Shown: positions 35,542-43,907 of the stretch, piece by piece | Numbering within the stretch: the first letter of the stretch is position 1 | How the letters are laid out: every line of letters begins with the position of its first letter | Assembly (NCBI RefSeq): GCF_021366795.1 | Contig: NZ_JAHCPS010000010.1 | Location: forward strand, 22,537 to 86,536 | Length of the DNA stretch: 64,000 nt | Source: Macrococcoides caseolyticum | GTDB taxonomy: Bacteria; Bacillota; Bacilli; Staphylococcales; Staphylococcaceae | Direction: 5' to 3' | Notes under the pieces: model-generated | What the model was told of the DNA's origin: nothing | The model's input: only the letters and a program-made list of their open reading frames with translations | Databases searched by the model: none | Position numbers and translations under genes: made by a program

Positions 35542-36506
35542 TGTCTAAATTACTTATGGATGAACATCCTATACAGGTTATGCCGACACTGGCAACACAT
35601 ATTGGCTTAAACGAAGCAATTATATTACAGCAAATGCATTATTGGTTATCAAAAAGTACACATAATTATGACAACAGATTTTGGATCTATAACACAATTA
35701 AAGGTTGGTCAAAACAGTTTCCGTTTTGGAGTGAATCGACAATCAAAAGAGCAATAAATAATTTGATTAAAAAAGGTCTTATTGTTGTAGGAAACTACAA
35801 TAAAGCAAAGTTCGATAAAACATTATGGTATTCGATTGACTATGAGAAATTAGATGAATTAGAACGAGTGAACTATCGATTAGGTCAAAATGACCTAACG
35901 AGTGGGTCAGATTGCACTAATGGGAAAGGTCAAAATGACCTAACGAGTGAGTCAGATTGCACCAATGGGAAAGGTCAAAATGACCAAACCAATACCATAG
36001 ACTACACAGAGACTACTACAGAGAATATACAAGAGACTACACCACCAGAAAATGTGGTGGCGGTGGAAGATGAACAATTTGCAAAATTGTATAACTTCTA
36101 CACTCAAAACATAAATCAGATTGTTAATAATTCAACTGTTACTTTTATGTCAGATGATTTAAAAGAATTTGGATATGATCTAGTGATGTATGCCATGGAA
36201 ATTGCAGCACTTAATAATATCACTCGATACGGCTATATCAGCAGTATATTAAAACGTTGTAGAGCAGAGAATATTACTACTCGTGAACAAGCAGAAATGA
36301 AGGCACAAGAAAAAGCAAGAAAAACAGGAAACTATAAAAGCCAAGTAAATAAAGAATTGACTCCTAAATGGATATCAGAACAAGAAACTATAGATAAATC
36401 TGAATCAGTACAAGGTGCTATATCTGATGAAGAGCTTGAAGAAGAAAGAAAAAAAGTACAAGACTTGTTGAAAAATCTTTGGGAGGATGACGCAAAACAT
36501 GCTTAA
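35541..36506 (+). CDS. DnaD-type replisome organizer
   Basis: A 321-residue replication initiator. The N-terminal winged helix (about 20-110) resembles phage replisome organizers; a Gly/Asn/Thr-rich linker (about 115-153) follows, then a DnaD-like C-terminal domain (about 180-250: [10 protein letters not shown]..., [11 protein letters not shown]). The linker is encoded by two and a half 45-bp repeats that contain GGTCAAAATGACC, most likely the phage replication origin. It recruits the host helicase. No phage helicase is visible downstream. Confidence 0.82.
   Translation: MSKLLMDEHPIQVMPTLATHIGLNEAIILQQMHYWLSKSTHNYDNRFWIYNTIKGWSKQFPFWSESTIKRAINNLIKKGLIVVGNYNKAKFDKTLWYSIDYEKLDELERVNYRLGQNDLTSGSDCTNGKGQNDLTSESDCTNGKGQNDQTNTIDYTETTTENIQETTPPENVVAVEDEQFAKLYNFYTQNINQIVNNSTVTFMSDDLKEFGYDLVMYAMEIAALNNITRYGYISSILKRCRAENITTREQAEMKAQEKARKTGNYKSQVNKELTPKWISEQETIDKSESVQGAISDEELEEERKKVQDLLKNLWEDDAKHA
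35883..35985 (+). repeat. Iterons inside the replisome organizer gene (probable origin)
   Basis: The 13-bp palindromic GGTCAAAATGACC occurs at 35883, 35928 and 35973, exactly 45 bp apart. The 45-bp units are nearly identical and stay in frame (15 residues each). Confidence 0.75.
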
Positions 36507-36987
36507 TAGAGTTGTATTGGCTGGAAGACTAACAAAGGATCCTGAATATCGAGTAACGCCATCTGGTGTAGCAGTAACAACATTCACATTAGCAATCAAT
36601 AGAACATTCACGAATGCACAAGGTGAAAGACAAGCTGATTTTATTAATTGTGTGACATTCAAGAAACAAGCTGAAAACGTCAATAACTTTTTAAGTAAAG
36701 GTTCTCTTGCTGGTGTCGATGGCAGATTACAGTCACGTAGCTATGACAATCAAGAAGGTAGAAGAATATTCGTTACTGAAGTGGTTTGCGACTCAGTACA
36801 ATTCCTAGAACCAAAAGGAGCAAGAAATGATTGTAGTCAGTATAAAGAATATACACAAGCACAATCAACGTCACCTAACGACTATCAAGCAAAGCATGAC
36901 AAGGCACAACTAAGCACACCAAATACAAATCCATTCGCAAATGCTGATGGACCTATAGATATTAGCGATGACGATTTACCATTTTAA
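36499..36987 (+). CDS. ssb: Phage single-stranded DNA-binding protein
   Basis: A 162-residue SSB with an N-terminal OB fold (about 1-108: [21 protein letters not shown]) and an acidic C-terminal tip DDDLPF that binds replication partners. ATG 36499 is used; the ATG at 36487 overlaps the GGGAGG site. It follows the replication initiator directly. Confidence 0.93.
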   Translation: MLNRVVLAGRLTKDPEYRVTPSGVAVTTFTLAINRTFTNAQGERQADFINCVTFKKQAENVNNFLSKGSLAGVDGRLQSRSYDNQEGRRIFVTEVVCDSVQFLEPKGARNDCSQYKEYTQAQSTSPNDYQAKHDKAQLSTPNTNPFANADGPIDISDDDLPF

Positions 36988-36998
36988 GAGGTGAAATA

Positions 36999-37286
36999 AT
37001 GGAATTTGAAATTGTTCCTGGTCAAATATATGGAACGCTTGATGACACTTTAATTTTCGTTATTGTGGATGTCAATGAACACTACGTTTCATGGAAGACA
37101 AGATTTCCAGAAGGTATAAAAAGACTAACTAAAGTAAATAAGCAGTTTTTTATTGAAATGTATGACCAAGAAAAATATTGGTTATCTTATCCACAAGAAA
37201 CTTGGTATGAGTATGAATGGCCAAGACAGAAAAAACGAGCGCCTGAATGTGTTAAAGAATATTTTAGAAAACGAGGTATCAACTAA
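36999..37286 (+). CDS. Hypothetical phage protein
   Basis: A 95-residue protein with a small beta-rich N-terminus (GQIYGTLDDTLIFVIVDV) and a basic C-terminus. The beginning resembles the two paralogs that follow only weakly. Its stop overlaps the next start. Unknown function. Confidence 0.6.
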   Translation: MEFEIVPGQIYGTLDDTLIFVIVDVNEHYVSWKTRFPEGIKRLTKVNKQFFIEMYDQEKYWLSYPQETWYEYEWPRQKKRAPECVKEYFRKRGIN

Positions 37287-37519
37287 TGTATTTAAAACCA
37301 GGTGTTTTATACGACAAAGAAGGTATAAAACGATGCGAGTTAGTAAAGATAAGAGAAAATATGTATCAGATCATCAAGATATCGAATGGCAGAAATATTT
37401 GGTCATGTGGACTAACAGAACATGAAACAAAACGATTTAAAAGAATGAATAAACTGTTTTATACAGACGAACTAGAAAGGATGATGAAAAATGACGAGAA
37501 GACTTGGATTCCTTTTTAA
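37286..37519 (+). CDS. Hypothetical phage protein, tandem paralog A
   Basis: A 77-residue protein containing LYDKEGIKRCELV and MYQIIKISN, shared with the next gene. Overlaps it by 29 nt. Unknown function. Confidence 0.6.
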   Translation: MYLKPGVLYDKEGIKRCELVKIRENMYQIIKISNGRNIWSCGLTEHETKRFKRMNKLFYTDELERMMKNDEKTWIPF

Positions 37520-37724
37520 TCGGGAAGGTATTAAGCAATGTAACGTTCTTCCGTTAAAAGATACACTTTATCAGATTGTAAAAATTTCAGATAACCCAGC
37601 AATAAGAACATGTGGAATGAGTGAATCGCAGTTCAGACAATTCAAGAAAGAGAATAACTTATATTTCAGCTATGAATTAAAGCAACCTGATTTATTCGAC
37701 ATTATGGCAGAGGAGAGAATATAA
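37491..37724 (+). CDS. Hypothetical phage protein, tandem paralog B
   Basis: A 77-residue protein with LFNREGIKQCNVL and LYQIVKISD at the same positions as in the previous gene, and a different tail (QPDLFDIM). It arose by duplication. Unknown function. Confidence 0.6.
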   Translation: MTRRLGFLFNREGIKQCNVLPLKDTLYQIVKISDNPAIRTCGMSESQFRQFKKENNLYFSYELKQPDLFDIMAEERI

Positions 37725-37725
37725 A

Positions 37726-38121
37726 ATGGCAAAAATAGATTTATCAAAGTTAGCAGATGGAGCAGTACAAGAAAGATTTGAAGATGCGTTTAATAAAGCA
37801 TTAGAAAATATTCACGACTTAAATACAGATCCAAAGAAGACAAGAAAAGTAACATTAGAAGTTAAGATTTCATCAGATGAAAATAGAGAATTACTGTTTA
37901 TGGATGTTTCAGCAAAGACATCACTGCAATCAAGAACGCCAATTGGAGTAACGATGATGACAGGTGTAGACAGTAAAGGTAATCCAGAAGCCACTGAATT
38001 AAAGTCAGGAGCAAAGGACCAAACATATTTTGATGATAATGGAACAGTTAGACAGGACGATGGAAAACCTATTGAAAACAACAAAGTCACTGAAATTACT
38101 AAAAAACAATTACTTAAATAA
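37726..38121 (+). CDS. Phage replication-terminator-like family protein
   Basis: A 131-residue acidic protein. The segment LSKLADGAVQERFEDAFNKAL and NTDPKKTRKVTLEVK matches my recollection of a phage family annotated as replication terminator protein. That name is traditional and the activity is not visible. It lies in the replication module just after the small paralogs. Confidence 0.55.
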   Translation: MAKIDLSKLADGAVQERFEDAFNKALENIHDLNTDPKKTRKVTLEVKISSDENRELLFMDVSAKTSLQSRTPIGVTMMTGVDSKGNPEATELKSGAKDQTYFDDNGTVRQDDGKPIENNKVTEITKKQLLK

Positions 38122-38138
38122 AAAGGAGAATGGAGATT

Positions 38139-38861
38139 ATGTTAAAAGAAGCATTTGAGTGGATTAAATCAGAAACATCAGAGGTTAAGGAACTTGTTAT
38201 TAACGGTGAACGATATACGAATAAACAACTCTATAAAGTTAAGAATCCTAAAGTAGATACAATAAAAATCGCAACATTAACAGGATTAGTAGATTACATC
38301 AAAAGCAATTTTGATAATTACAAGAAGTTCATGATCGTGGTAAAAAACTATAACGAAATCGAGTTAGTTACAAAACTTAATGTGAACCAGGAACGTGAAG
38401 AAGTTATTAGAGTAACTGCAGAACTACCGAAAATCACTTTTAACGACTTCATGGATACAGAAGAATTTATTATTCAATTGCAATCCGTTTACCTGGAATC
38501 AGAAACTAGAAGTAAATTATTAAAGCTTGTCGGAAATCTAAAAACAGAAGCTATTAAAACGCAAAGTGATGATGGTATCTCTCAACTTGTACAAGTTAAG
38601 CAGGGTGTAGCAACCGTTGGTGAAGAAGTGGTGCCAAATCCAGTAACGCTTAAACCGTTTAGAACATTTACAGATGTTGTTCAACCTGAATCAGAATTTG
38701 TATTTAGATTAAAGCAAAATAGCAACGGTTCAGTATATGCTGCATTATTTGAAGCGGATGGTGGTGTATGGAAGAACTTAGCGAGAGCGACAATTAAACA
38801 GTACTTTGAAGATAACTTAAGTGAAGAAATAGAAAGTGGAAATATCGTTGTTATTGGATAA
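38139..38861 (+). CDS. Hypothetical phage protein, early region
   Basis: A 240-residue protein often seen paired with the preceding family in Firmicutes phages. No catalytic motif is evident. ATG 38139 follows AAGGAGAATGGAG. Mixed alpha/beta composition; unknown function. Confidence 0.6.
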   Translation: MLKEAFEWIKSETSEVKELVINGERYTNKQLYKVKNPKVDTIKIATLTGLVDYIKSNFDNYKKFMIVVKNYNEIELVTKLNVNQEREEVIRVTAELPKITFNDFMDTEEFIIQLQSVYLESETRSKLLKLVGNLKTEAIKTQSDDGISQLVQVKQGVATVGEEVVPNPVTLKPFRTFTDVVQPESEFVFRLKQNSNGSVYAALFEADGGVWKNLARATIKQYFEDNLSEEIESGNIVVIG

Positions 38862-38887
38862 CAACGATATTCCTTAAGAGGTGCTAT

Positions 38888-39130
38888 ATGAGCAAATATG
38901 CAGATGCAATAATCACTCAATTTACTCGACTAATTAAAAGTAAAGTCGTTCTTGAAGATAACTATACTAAAGAATTGAGATGCGTAATAAAAGATATTAA
39001 CGGTAGAGAATCAAAAAAGATATTTAGAGGAACTACATGGAATGAAGTAGCATTTGAAGTTAATAGCTTTATGAATACAAATGCATTTAAAGAGGTTTAT
39101 GTATGGACGATTCAACCACTTTATAGATGA
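38888..39130 (+). CDS. Hypothetical phage protein
   Basis: An 80-residue protein preceded by AAGAGGTG. It overlaps nothing essential and has no recognisable motif. Confidence 0.55.
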   Translation: MSKYADAIITQFTRLIKSKVVLEDNYTKELRCVIKDINGRESKKIFRGTTWNEVAFEVNSFMNTNAFKEVYVWTIQPLYR

Positions 39131-39141
39131 GGAGAGCAAAG

Positions 39142-39333
39142 ATGGATGATTTATATAACGCAATGAAAGTTACACCCGTTTTTGATTTTAATGATCACTT
39201 AACTTATACAGTGACATCTAGAATTTTAGCAAAGAAATTAGTTAGAAAACATAATAAGAGTGTTAAAAATGTTAAGTCAAAATTATATATCGGTCCTGAC
39301 GTATGGACTGTAGGAGGAAAAGAATATGAATGA
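39142..39333 (+). CDS. Hypothetical phage protein
   Basis: A 63-residue basic protein. ATG 39142 is preferred because GAGGAG lies 7 nt upstream; the in-frame ATG at 39127 overlaps that site. It overlaps the MazG gene by 8 nt. Confidence 0.5.
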   Translation: MDDLYNAMKVTPVFDFNDHLTYTVTSRILAKKLVRKHNKSVKNVKSKLYIGPDVWTVGGKEYE

Positions 39334-39625
39334 ATTAATAAAGAATGTAGAAAATTGGGCGAAAGATAAAGATTTACATAATGCTAATCCAGATAGACAA
39401 GCACTAAAGTTCTATGAAGAAGCTGGTGAAGTTGCTGCAGCTATGTCACGCGGAGACAAAGAAGCTCTAATGGATGGAATCGGAGATACAGTAGTTACAT
39501 TAATTATCTTAGCAATGCAGCATGACATGACATTAGAAGAGTGTTTAGCATATGCATATAACGAAATTAGAGATAGAAAAGGAGAAACGATTAATGGAAC
39601 ATTCATCAAAGCAGAAGACTTGTAA
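39326..39625 (+). CDS. MazG-like nucleotide pyrophosphohydrolase
   Basis: A 99-residue all-helical protein. The metal-binding pattern E-E-x-x-E (YEEAGEVAAAM) and the later D-x-x-x-D (DGIGDTVVTL) are those of the MazG superfamily, which cleaves nucleoside triphosphates to monophosphate and pyrophosphate. Phage versions may adjust nucleotide or alarmone pools; that is family knowledge. Confidence 0.82.
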   Translation: MNELIKNVENWAKDKDLHNANPDRQALKFYEEAGEVAAAMSRGDKEALMDGIGDTVVTLIILAMQHDMTLEECLAYAYNEIRDRKGETINGTFIKAEDL

Positions 39626-39668
39626 AAAAGATGTACTAGATAGAATTAGAGAACTATTAAATAAATGA
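39594..39668 (+). CDS. Possible 24-residue phage peptide
   Basis: ATG 39594 follows AAAGGAG with 8-nt spacing, and the frame overlaps the end of the MazG gene. The product is MEHSSKQKTCKKDVLDRIRE plus four residues. The good ribosome-binding site is the only support. Confidence 0.35.
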   Translation: MEHSSKQKTCKKDVLDRIRELLNK

Positions 39669-39722
39669 TGTGGATGAAGCGGTTACCCGCTTCTTATCAT
39701 TATCAAGTAATAGAGGTGTCTG

Positions 39723-39875
39723 ATGTTTAAAAAAGGCAGATATATTAAATGCAAAACAACAGGTAACTTATATTTGATCACAGGGTGCAGCAAGTCTCAT
39801 GTTTACTTTAAAGGTTGGGGTATATCAGGCGGGATTCCTAAGACGGCATTTAGTGATGATTTTACAATCGTATAG
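39723..39875 (+). CDS. Hypothetical 50-residue phage protein
   Basis: ATG 39723 follows AGAGGTGTCTG. The product contains RYIKCKTTGNLYLITGCSKS and looks like a small beta barrel (SH3-like) protein. It ends 10 nt before the next start. Short but well placed in the run of small genes. Confidence 0.5.
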   Translation: MFKKGRYIKCKTTGNLYLITGCSKSHVYFKGWGISGGIPKTAFSDDFTIV

Positions 39876-39885
39876 TGGGTGCAAG

Positions 39886-40128
39886 ATGATTAAATTCTTA
39901 GAATATAGAAAGTGGATTCGATTATTTAATAAATACAGATTTAGCAATTGGGAGACGAGCGGCAATAACAGCATCATTTTTACAGTAGAAGATGACGCCT
40001 ATATCGTACTTGATGTTAATAATGGTGAAGTATATGTTGAGCAGTTTAATACAATCGACGATCTTGAGCAGTTTTATGAAACGAAGGTCAATTATGTTCC
40101 AGAATTGCAGATAACATTATTTGATTGA
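39886..40128 (+). CDS. Hypothetical phage protein
   Basis: An 80-residue acidic protein. ATG 39886 follows GTGGGTG and gives a compact product; longer frames would overlap the preceding 50-residue gene. Unknown function. Confidence 0.55.
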   Translation: MIKFLEYRKWIRLFNKYRFSNWETSGNNSIIFTVEDDAYIVLDVNNGEVYVEQFNTIDDLEQFYETKVNYVPELQITLFD

Positions 40129-40141
40129 AAGGAGAGAGTTT

Positions 40142-40372
40142 GTGGATTGGAAAATATTTATCCTACTTATACTGTTAACCACCAATGTATTCTTACTTAT
40201 TTACGGATACAGAGTATATAGAATGTATTTTAAAGAAAAAGTGTACAGAATGACATTGGAAAATATAATCGGACATTACAAATATATAAACCTAAGTGAA
40301 GTAGAAAGTAATGTTGTAGAGTTAGCAATAAGTAAAGCGTTTGAACAGCTCAAAAAGGAGGAGAAAGTGTGA
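40142..40372 (+). CDS. Small single-span membrane protein
   Basis: A 76-residue protein with one membrane helix (about 3-23: IFILLILLTTNVFLLIYGY) and a charged cytoplasmic tail. GTG 40142 follows AAAGGAGAG. Unknown function. Confidence 0.58.
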   Translation: MDWKIFILLILLTTNVFLLIYGYRVYRMYFKEKVYRMTLENIIGHYKYINLSEVESNVVELAISKAFEQLKKEEKV

Positions 40373-40737
40373 TACCGAAATTTAGAATTTTTGATAAAAA
40401 GAAAAAGCGTTTTTTAGACGATTTCGCAATGGAAATTGATAGATATGGTGTTCATGTGCTAGATGGATTTAATTATGTAGTTAATGAAGAAGATAGAGTA
40501 ATCATGCAATCAACAGGTATGTTTGATAAGAATAAAAATGAGATTTATGAAGGGGATGTAGTTAATATAACAGGTATTTATGATCACAAAATAATGTGTG
40601 AAGTTGTTGAATATTGCAATCGCGGAGCATATTACGATGTTGGAAGTTTCATGTTAGGTAATTTTGAAACACATCGCATTGAAGTCATCGGCAATATTCA
40701 CGAGCATCCTGGACTGCTAGAGGAGGATGGCGAGTGA
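40369..40737 (+). CDS. YopX family protein
   Basis: A 122-residue protein with the YopX pattern: IPKFRIFDKKKKRF at the N-terminus, QSTGMFDKNKNEIYEGDVV in the middle and VIGNIHEHPGLLE at the end. Starts at GTG 40369 with a 4-nt overlap. Widespread in Gram-positive phages; function unknown. Confidence 0.82.
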   Translation: MIPKFRIFDKKKKRFLDDFAMEIDRYGVHVLDGFNYVVNEEDRVIMQSTGMFDKNKNEIYEGDVVNITGIYDHKIMCEVVEYCNRGAYYDVGSFMLGNFETHRIEVIGNIHEHPGLLEEDGE

Positions 40738-40934
40738 ATAACGAAGTAAAAGTTAGATTTAACAGTGATTGTTATGAAATACATTATTCAGAAATAGAAA
40801 GTATTAGTTTAGATCATGTCAATAAACACATCATGTTGTTTCATAAAAATAAAAGTATGAAATTTATTCCTATGGAAAAAGTTGATTCTGTAGAAATAGG
40901 CAGTGACGTTACAATTTTCAATAAATACTACTAA
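40734..40934 (+). CDS. Hypothetical phage protein
   Basis: A 66-residue protein, probably beta-rich, starting at GTG 40734 within the end of the yopX gene. Unknown function. Confidence 0.5.
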   Translation: MNNEVKVRFNSDCYEIHYSEIESISLDHVNKHIMLFHKNKSMKFIPMEKVDSVEIGSDVTIFNKYY

Positions 40935-40953
40935 TATTTGTGGTTGTGTAATA

Positions 40954-41004
40954 AGTTGCTCTAAAGTTCGAAAGCGTACTAGAAAGCTACTAGAAATCGC
41001 AACT
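40954..41004. promoter_or_regulatory. Intergenic stem with three tandem 11-nt repeats
   Basis: Between AGTTGC (40954) and its complement GCAACT (ending 41004) lie TTCGAAAGCGT, ACTAGAAAGCT and ACTAGAAATCG in tandem from 40967. The block lies in a 104-nt gap with no gene. Confidence 0.4.
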
Positions 41005-41038
41005 ATTCGGAAATATCGAAATAAGGAGGAAATGAGAG

Positions 41039-41287
41039 ATGATTGATAAATTCAAAAGCAAAAAGATAACTGTCTATTTAACTGATTATGATGTTGAGAC
41101 ACTTTTGAATGATGGAGAGGTAACTGTTATTAGTGGAGGCATAGAAGTGAAAATCGGCAAATCATTAGTTGCAATGGCTTCAGCGCCACTTATTAATAGA
41201 CCAATTAAAGCTGTAAATACTGAGCATCATGCAGTTGTGAATAAGAATTATTTTAATCATCTAGTGAGCGAATCGTTTAATAGATAA
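41039..41287 (+). CDS. Hypothetical phage protein
   Basis: An 82-residue protein; the first half (ITVYLTDYDVETLLNDGEVT) looks like a small beta-alpha-beta unit. Strong AAGGAGG site. Unknown function. Confidence 0.55.
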   Translation: MIDKFKSKKITVYLTDYDVETLLNDGEVTVISGGIEVKIGKSLVAMASAPLINRPIKAVNTEHHAVVNKNYFNHLVSESFNR

Positions 41288-41310
41288 CCTCACGAAAGGA
41301 GAGAGGGATT

Positions 41311-41574
41311 GTGAGAGAAATTATAAATAAGATAAGGTTCACTATTACAAATAACAAATTATTCAGTGCATTTCTTTTATTATCGTGGATATATCTCATG
41401 GTTCATTCTAATGAACCTGCAAAAATATCAATCACATTAGTGGCACTTGCGTTTTTACAAGAAAAATATATACAAACTAGATATGCGTTAATCATATCAA
41501 CTATGCTGTTAAATCTTGAAGATGAAACAAAAATGGCAATTAAACTTTCTGATGAACGAATTAATCGAAATTGA
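41311..41574 (+). CDS. Small membrane protein
   Basis: An 87-residue protein with two hydrophobic helices (about 16-32 and 38-68). GTG 41311 follows AAAGGAGAGAGG. Unknown function. Confidence 0.55.
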   Translation: MREIINKIRFTITNNKLFSAFLLLSWIYLMVHSNEPAKISITLVALAFLQEKYIQTRYALIISTMLLNLEDETKMAIKLSDERINRN

Positions 41575-41657
41575 AGCGGTCATAAAAAAAGAGCCTTCAT
41601 GGCTCTGAGGTAATATACTCGATACCTATATTATATCAGAATCATGGAGGTTACTAA

Positions 41658-42107
41658 ATGACTTTATTATTAGAGATTAAGAACCTGGATTTTATCAAAA
41701 CTAGAAAGAATGTATATAAACTTTTTAACAAGTACAACAGACTATTAAGCCTTATGCCAATTAGAAGTTATCCATCTGTTACTCAGTCATTTAGTTTAGC
41801 TCCACCATCAACTGTAATGGATCTGAATAAGATTGAGTTGAGTGTATCGAAAAATATTGAGCGTGAGCAGATGATGTTAGAAAGACAACAATTAATGGAT
41901 AAACTTCATAATGCTATCGATAACTTAAAGCCTGATGAAAAGTATATTATAGTTAATAAATATCTTCAGGAAGAACGAGGTATAGATATTGATATTTATA
42001 CAGAATTAGGTATAGGAAAGACGAAGTACTATGAAATTAAGAATGATGCTATTATACGACTTGCTTTTTACCTGGGATTAGAAGAGTATTCGGAGGTGGC
42101 AGAGTAA
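41658..42107 (+). CDS. ArpU-family late transcriptional regulator
   Basis: A 149-residue protein resembling ArpU/RinA-type regulators of phage late genes. A helical N-terminal half is followed by a sigma-like helix-turn-helix (about 92-140: LKPDEKYIIVNKYLQEE..., LGIGKTKYYEIKNDAI). It is the last regulator before the packaging genes and overlaps the small recombinase gene by one base. It probably activates the late operon. Confidence 0.8.
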   Translation: MTLLLEIKNLDFIKTRKNVYKLFNKYNRLLSLMPIRSYPSVTQSFSLAPPSTVMDLNKIELSVSKNIEREQMMLERQQLMDKLHNAIDNLKPDEKYIIVNKYLQEERGIDIDIYTELGIGKTKYYEIKNDAIIRLAFYLGLEEYSEVAE

Positions 42108-42655
42108 TGAACTTCGTTGAACCTATACGCAATCCAGATATGATAATAGCCATTGAAAGACATCTGAAAGAAAAGAATGAGCGTAACTATATATTATTTT
42201 TGATTGGAATCTATTGTGGATTAAGAATATCTGATATTCTACAGTTAAGAGTTTCATCAGTGCAGGGCAACACAATAAGATTGAGAGAGCAAAAGACAGG
42301 AAAGCAAAGAAAAATAGTGATCCATAAGAATTTAAAAGGACCACTCAATGATTTTATAAAAGATAAACCACCAGAAGAATTTATTATAAAGTCTCGACAG
42401 GGATTTAATAAGCCGATATCAAGAGACATGGCATATAAGATATTAAGAGAGCTAACAGATTACTTTGATTTGGAATCTATTGGAACGCACAGTATGAGAA
42501 AAACATTTGGATATCATTATTATAAAGGCACGAAAGACGTTGCTACGCTGCAAAAGATATTTAATCATAGTAGTGAAGCAATAACATTAAAATATATAGG
42601 AATAACTCAAGATAGCATAGACGAAGCTATGACTAACTTTGAATTTGTATATTAG
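42107..42655 (+). CDS. Second, minimal tyrosine recombinase
   Basis: A 182-residue catalytic-domain-only tyrosine recombinase. Arg40 (GLRISD), Lys63, His128 and Arg131 (THSMRK), His154 (NHSS) and Tyr163 (KYIG) form a complete active set. There is no arm-binding or core-binding domain. Similar genes follow ArpU in many Listeria, Enterococcus and Bacillus phages. The role is not established and could be regulatory or in genome resolution. Confidence 0.8.
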   Translation: MNFVEPIRNPDMIIAIERHLKEKNERNYILFLIGIYCGLRISDILQLRVSSVQGNTIRLREQKTGKQRKIVIHKNLKGPLNDFIKDKPPEEFIIKSRQGFNKPISRDMAYKILRELTDYFDLESIGTHSMRKTFGYHYYKGTKDVATLQKIFNHSSEAITLKYIGITQDSIDEAMTNFEFVY

Positions 42656-42665
42656 GAGGATTTAA

Positions 42666-42836
42666 ATGGATGTTAGAGATTTTCATGATGTCGGCTTATA
42701 TGGTAATAATATAAAAAGTATTACAGATGTTAAACAGATTGTAGATAAGCTTGCAGATCGTTATCCGAGAATGAATAGAGAAGATTTTATTTTAGTATTA
42801 GAGCTACTAAAAAATAATTCTAGGAGATGGAATTGA
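42666..42836 (+). CDS. Hypothetical 56-residue phage protein
   Basis: ATG 42666 follows TTAGGAGGATTTAA. The product is helical and charged (DVKQIVDKLADRYPRMNRED). It immediately follows the small recombinase and ends at a terminator. Unknown function. Confidence 0.6.
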   Translation: MDVRDFHDVGLYGNNIKSITDVKQIVDKLADRYPRMNREDFILVLELLKNNSRRWN

Positions 42837-42868
42837 GGACTTGAATAATATTCAGGTCTTTTTTTATG
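42836..42868 (+). terminator. Terminator after the late-control genes
   Basis: GACTTGAATA pairs with TATTCAGGTC, followed by seven T. It ends the early/middle transcript. Confidence 0.78.
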
Positions 42869-43046
42869 CATATGAATCTAAAGATTTAAACATAAAAAAT
42901 ACTTTAGTTACATAAAGAGTTATTCATATTTAAGCTATGTATAACTAATTTTCAGACAACTTGTAGAACTGTTGGTACATATAGGGTTATAATGTAATAG
43001 TGAGTTATACACAATATTAGATATGAATAACTGAGGTGACTGATAA

Positions 43047-43901
43047 ATGTATTGGGAATTTATATTAAATAACGTAGATACAAATGATTTTAATAAGGAT
43101 ATAAATTTTACAGGTGAGATATTTAAAGATTTAATTATTCCAGGTGCGAGTTTAATTAGTGTATTTATCATTTATTATCTAACTAATAAATTTCAGATAG
43201 AATCAAACAGACCAGTATTTACTTTTGAACCAATCAAACTTTTAAAAGAAGTGGATAAGAATGACATGAATTTTTTGAGACATGCCATAGTAGATTCAAA
43301 TGATGAAAATATAGATGACTACATTGATAATAAATTTATTTCTAAAAAGAATTTAAAGCCGCGTTTCTATTTCAGGAATATAGGCAATAGTTATGCGAAA
43401 GATATTACGATTACAATTAAACATGTAGATCCAGAAAAGTACTTCAATGATAGTAGTTTAAAAACTTTGTACCCTATGACATTTAACAATTTTGAAATTG
43501 TAACAATGAAGAATAAAAATAACGACTTTAAACTGTTGTTAAAGAGGATAGAAAATTTAGGATTTATTGAACATAATTTAATATATGGTGATTATAAAAC
43601 GAAGAAACATTTTAGAATATGTCCCGTTAACGAAAAAGTCTCAATGACAATAGAAGAAAATGATATAACAATATTTAATCATAATATAATGTGGGAATAT
43701 GCAGAAACTCGACCATATATAATAGCTGTAATAAATTATAAAGATAAATACAATAAGAAGTATGAAGATGAAATTTTAATATCGCTAGATCGAAGTAATC
43801 TCAATTCGAATTCACTAGATAATTTTTACACAGTTTATTTTGAGGTAAATGAAATAGATAAATATTATATTCAAAAATATCCAAATAAATATATCAATTG
43901 A
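43047..43901 (+). CDS. Membrane-anchored protein of unknown function, probable cargo (moron) gene
   Basis: A 284-residue protein with one N-terminal membrane helix (about 30-48: LIIPGASLISVFIIYYL) and a cytoplasmic or external remainder containing RFYFRNIGNSYAKDITITIK. That segment recalls beta-sandwich domains with an N-I-G-N-x-x-A-x-D/N-I pattern. It lies alone between two terminators, outside both the early and late units, and is very AT-rich. I do not recognise the family. Position suggests a host-benefit or exclusion function. Confidence 0.65.
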   Translation: MYWEFILNNVDTNDFNKDINFTGEIFKDLIIPGASLISVFIIYYLTNKFQIESNRPVFTFEPIKLLKEVDKNDMNFLRHAIVDSNDENIDDYIDNKFISKKNLKPRFYFRNIGNSYAKDITITIKHVDPEKYFNDSSLKTLYPMTFNNFEIVTMKNKNNDFKLLLKRIENLGFIEHNLIYGDYKTKKHFRICPVNEKVSMTIEENDITIFNHNIMWEYAETRPYIIAVINYKDKYNKKYEDEILISLDRSNLNSNSLDNFYTVYFEVNEIDKYYIQKYPNKYIN

Positions 43902-43907
43902 ATTTTG

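Noticed and set aside
37812..38090. 92-codon open frame on the minus strand
   Set aside because: Antisense to a well-supported phage gene, without a ribosome-binding site or recognisable product.
39677..39693. GAAGCGG/CCGCTTC hairpin as a terminator
   Set aside because: A stem is present, but no T run follows and small genes continue on both sides, so termination is not supported.
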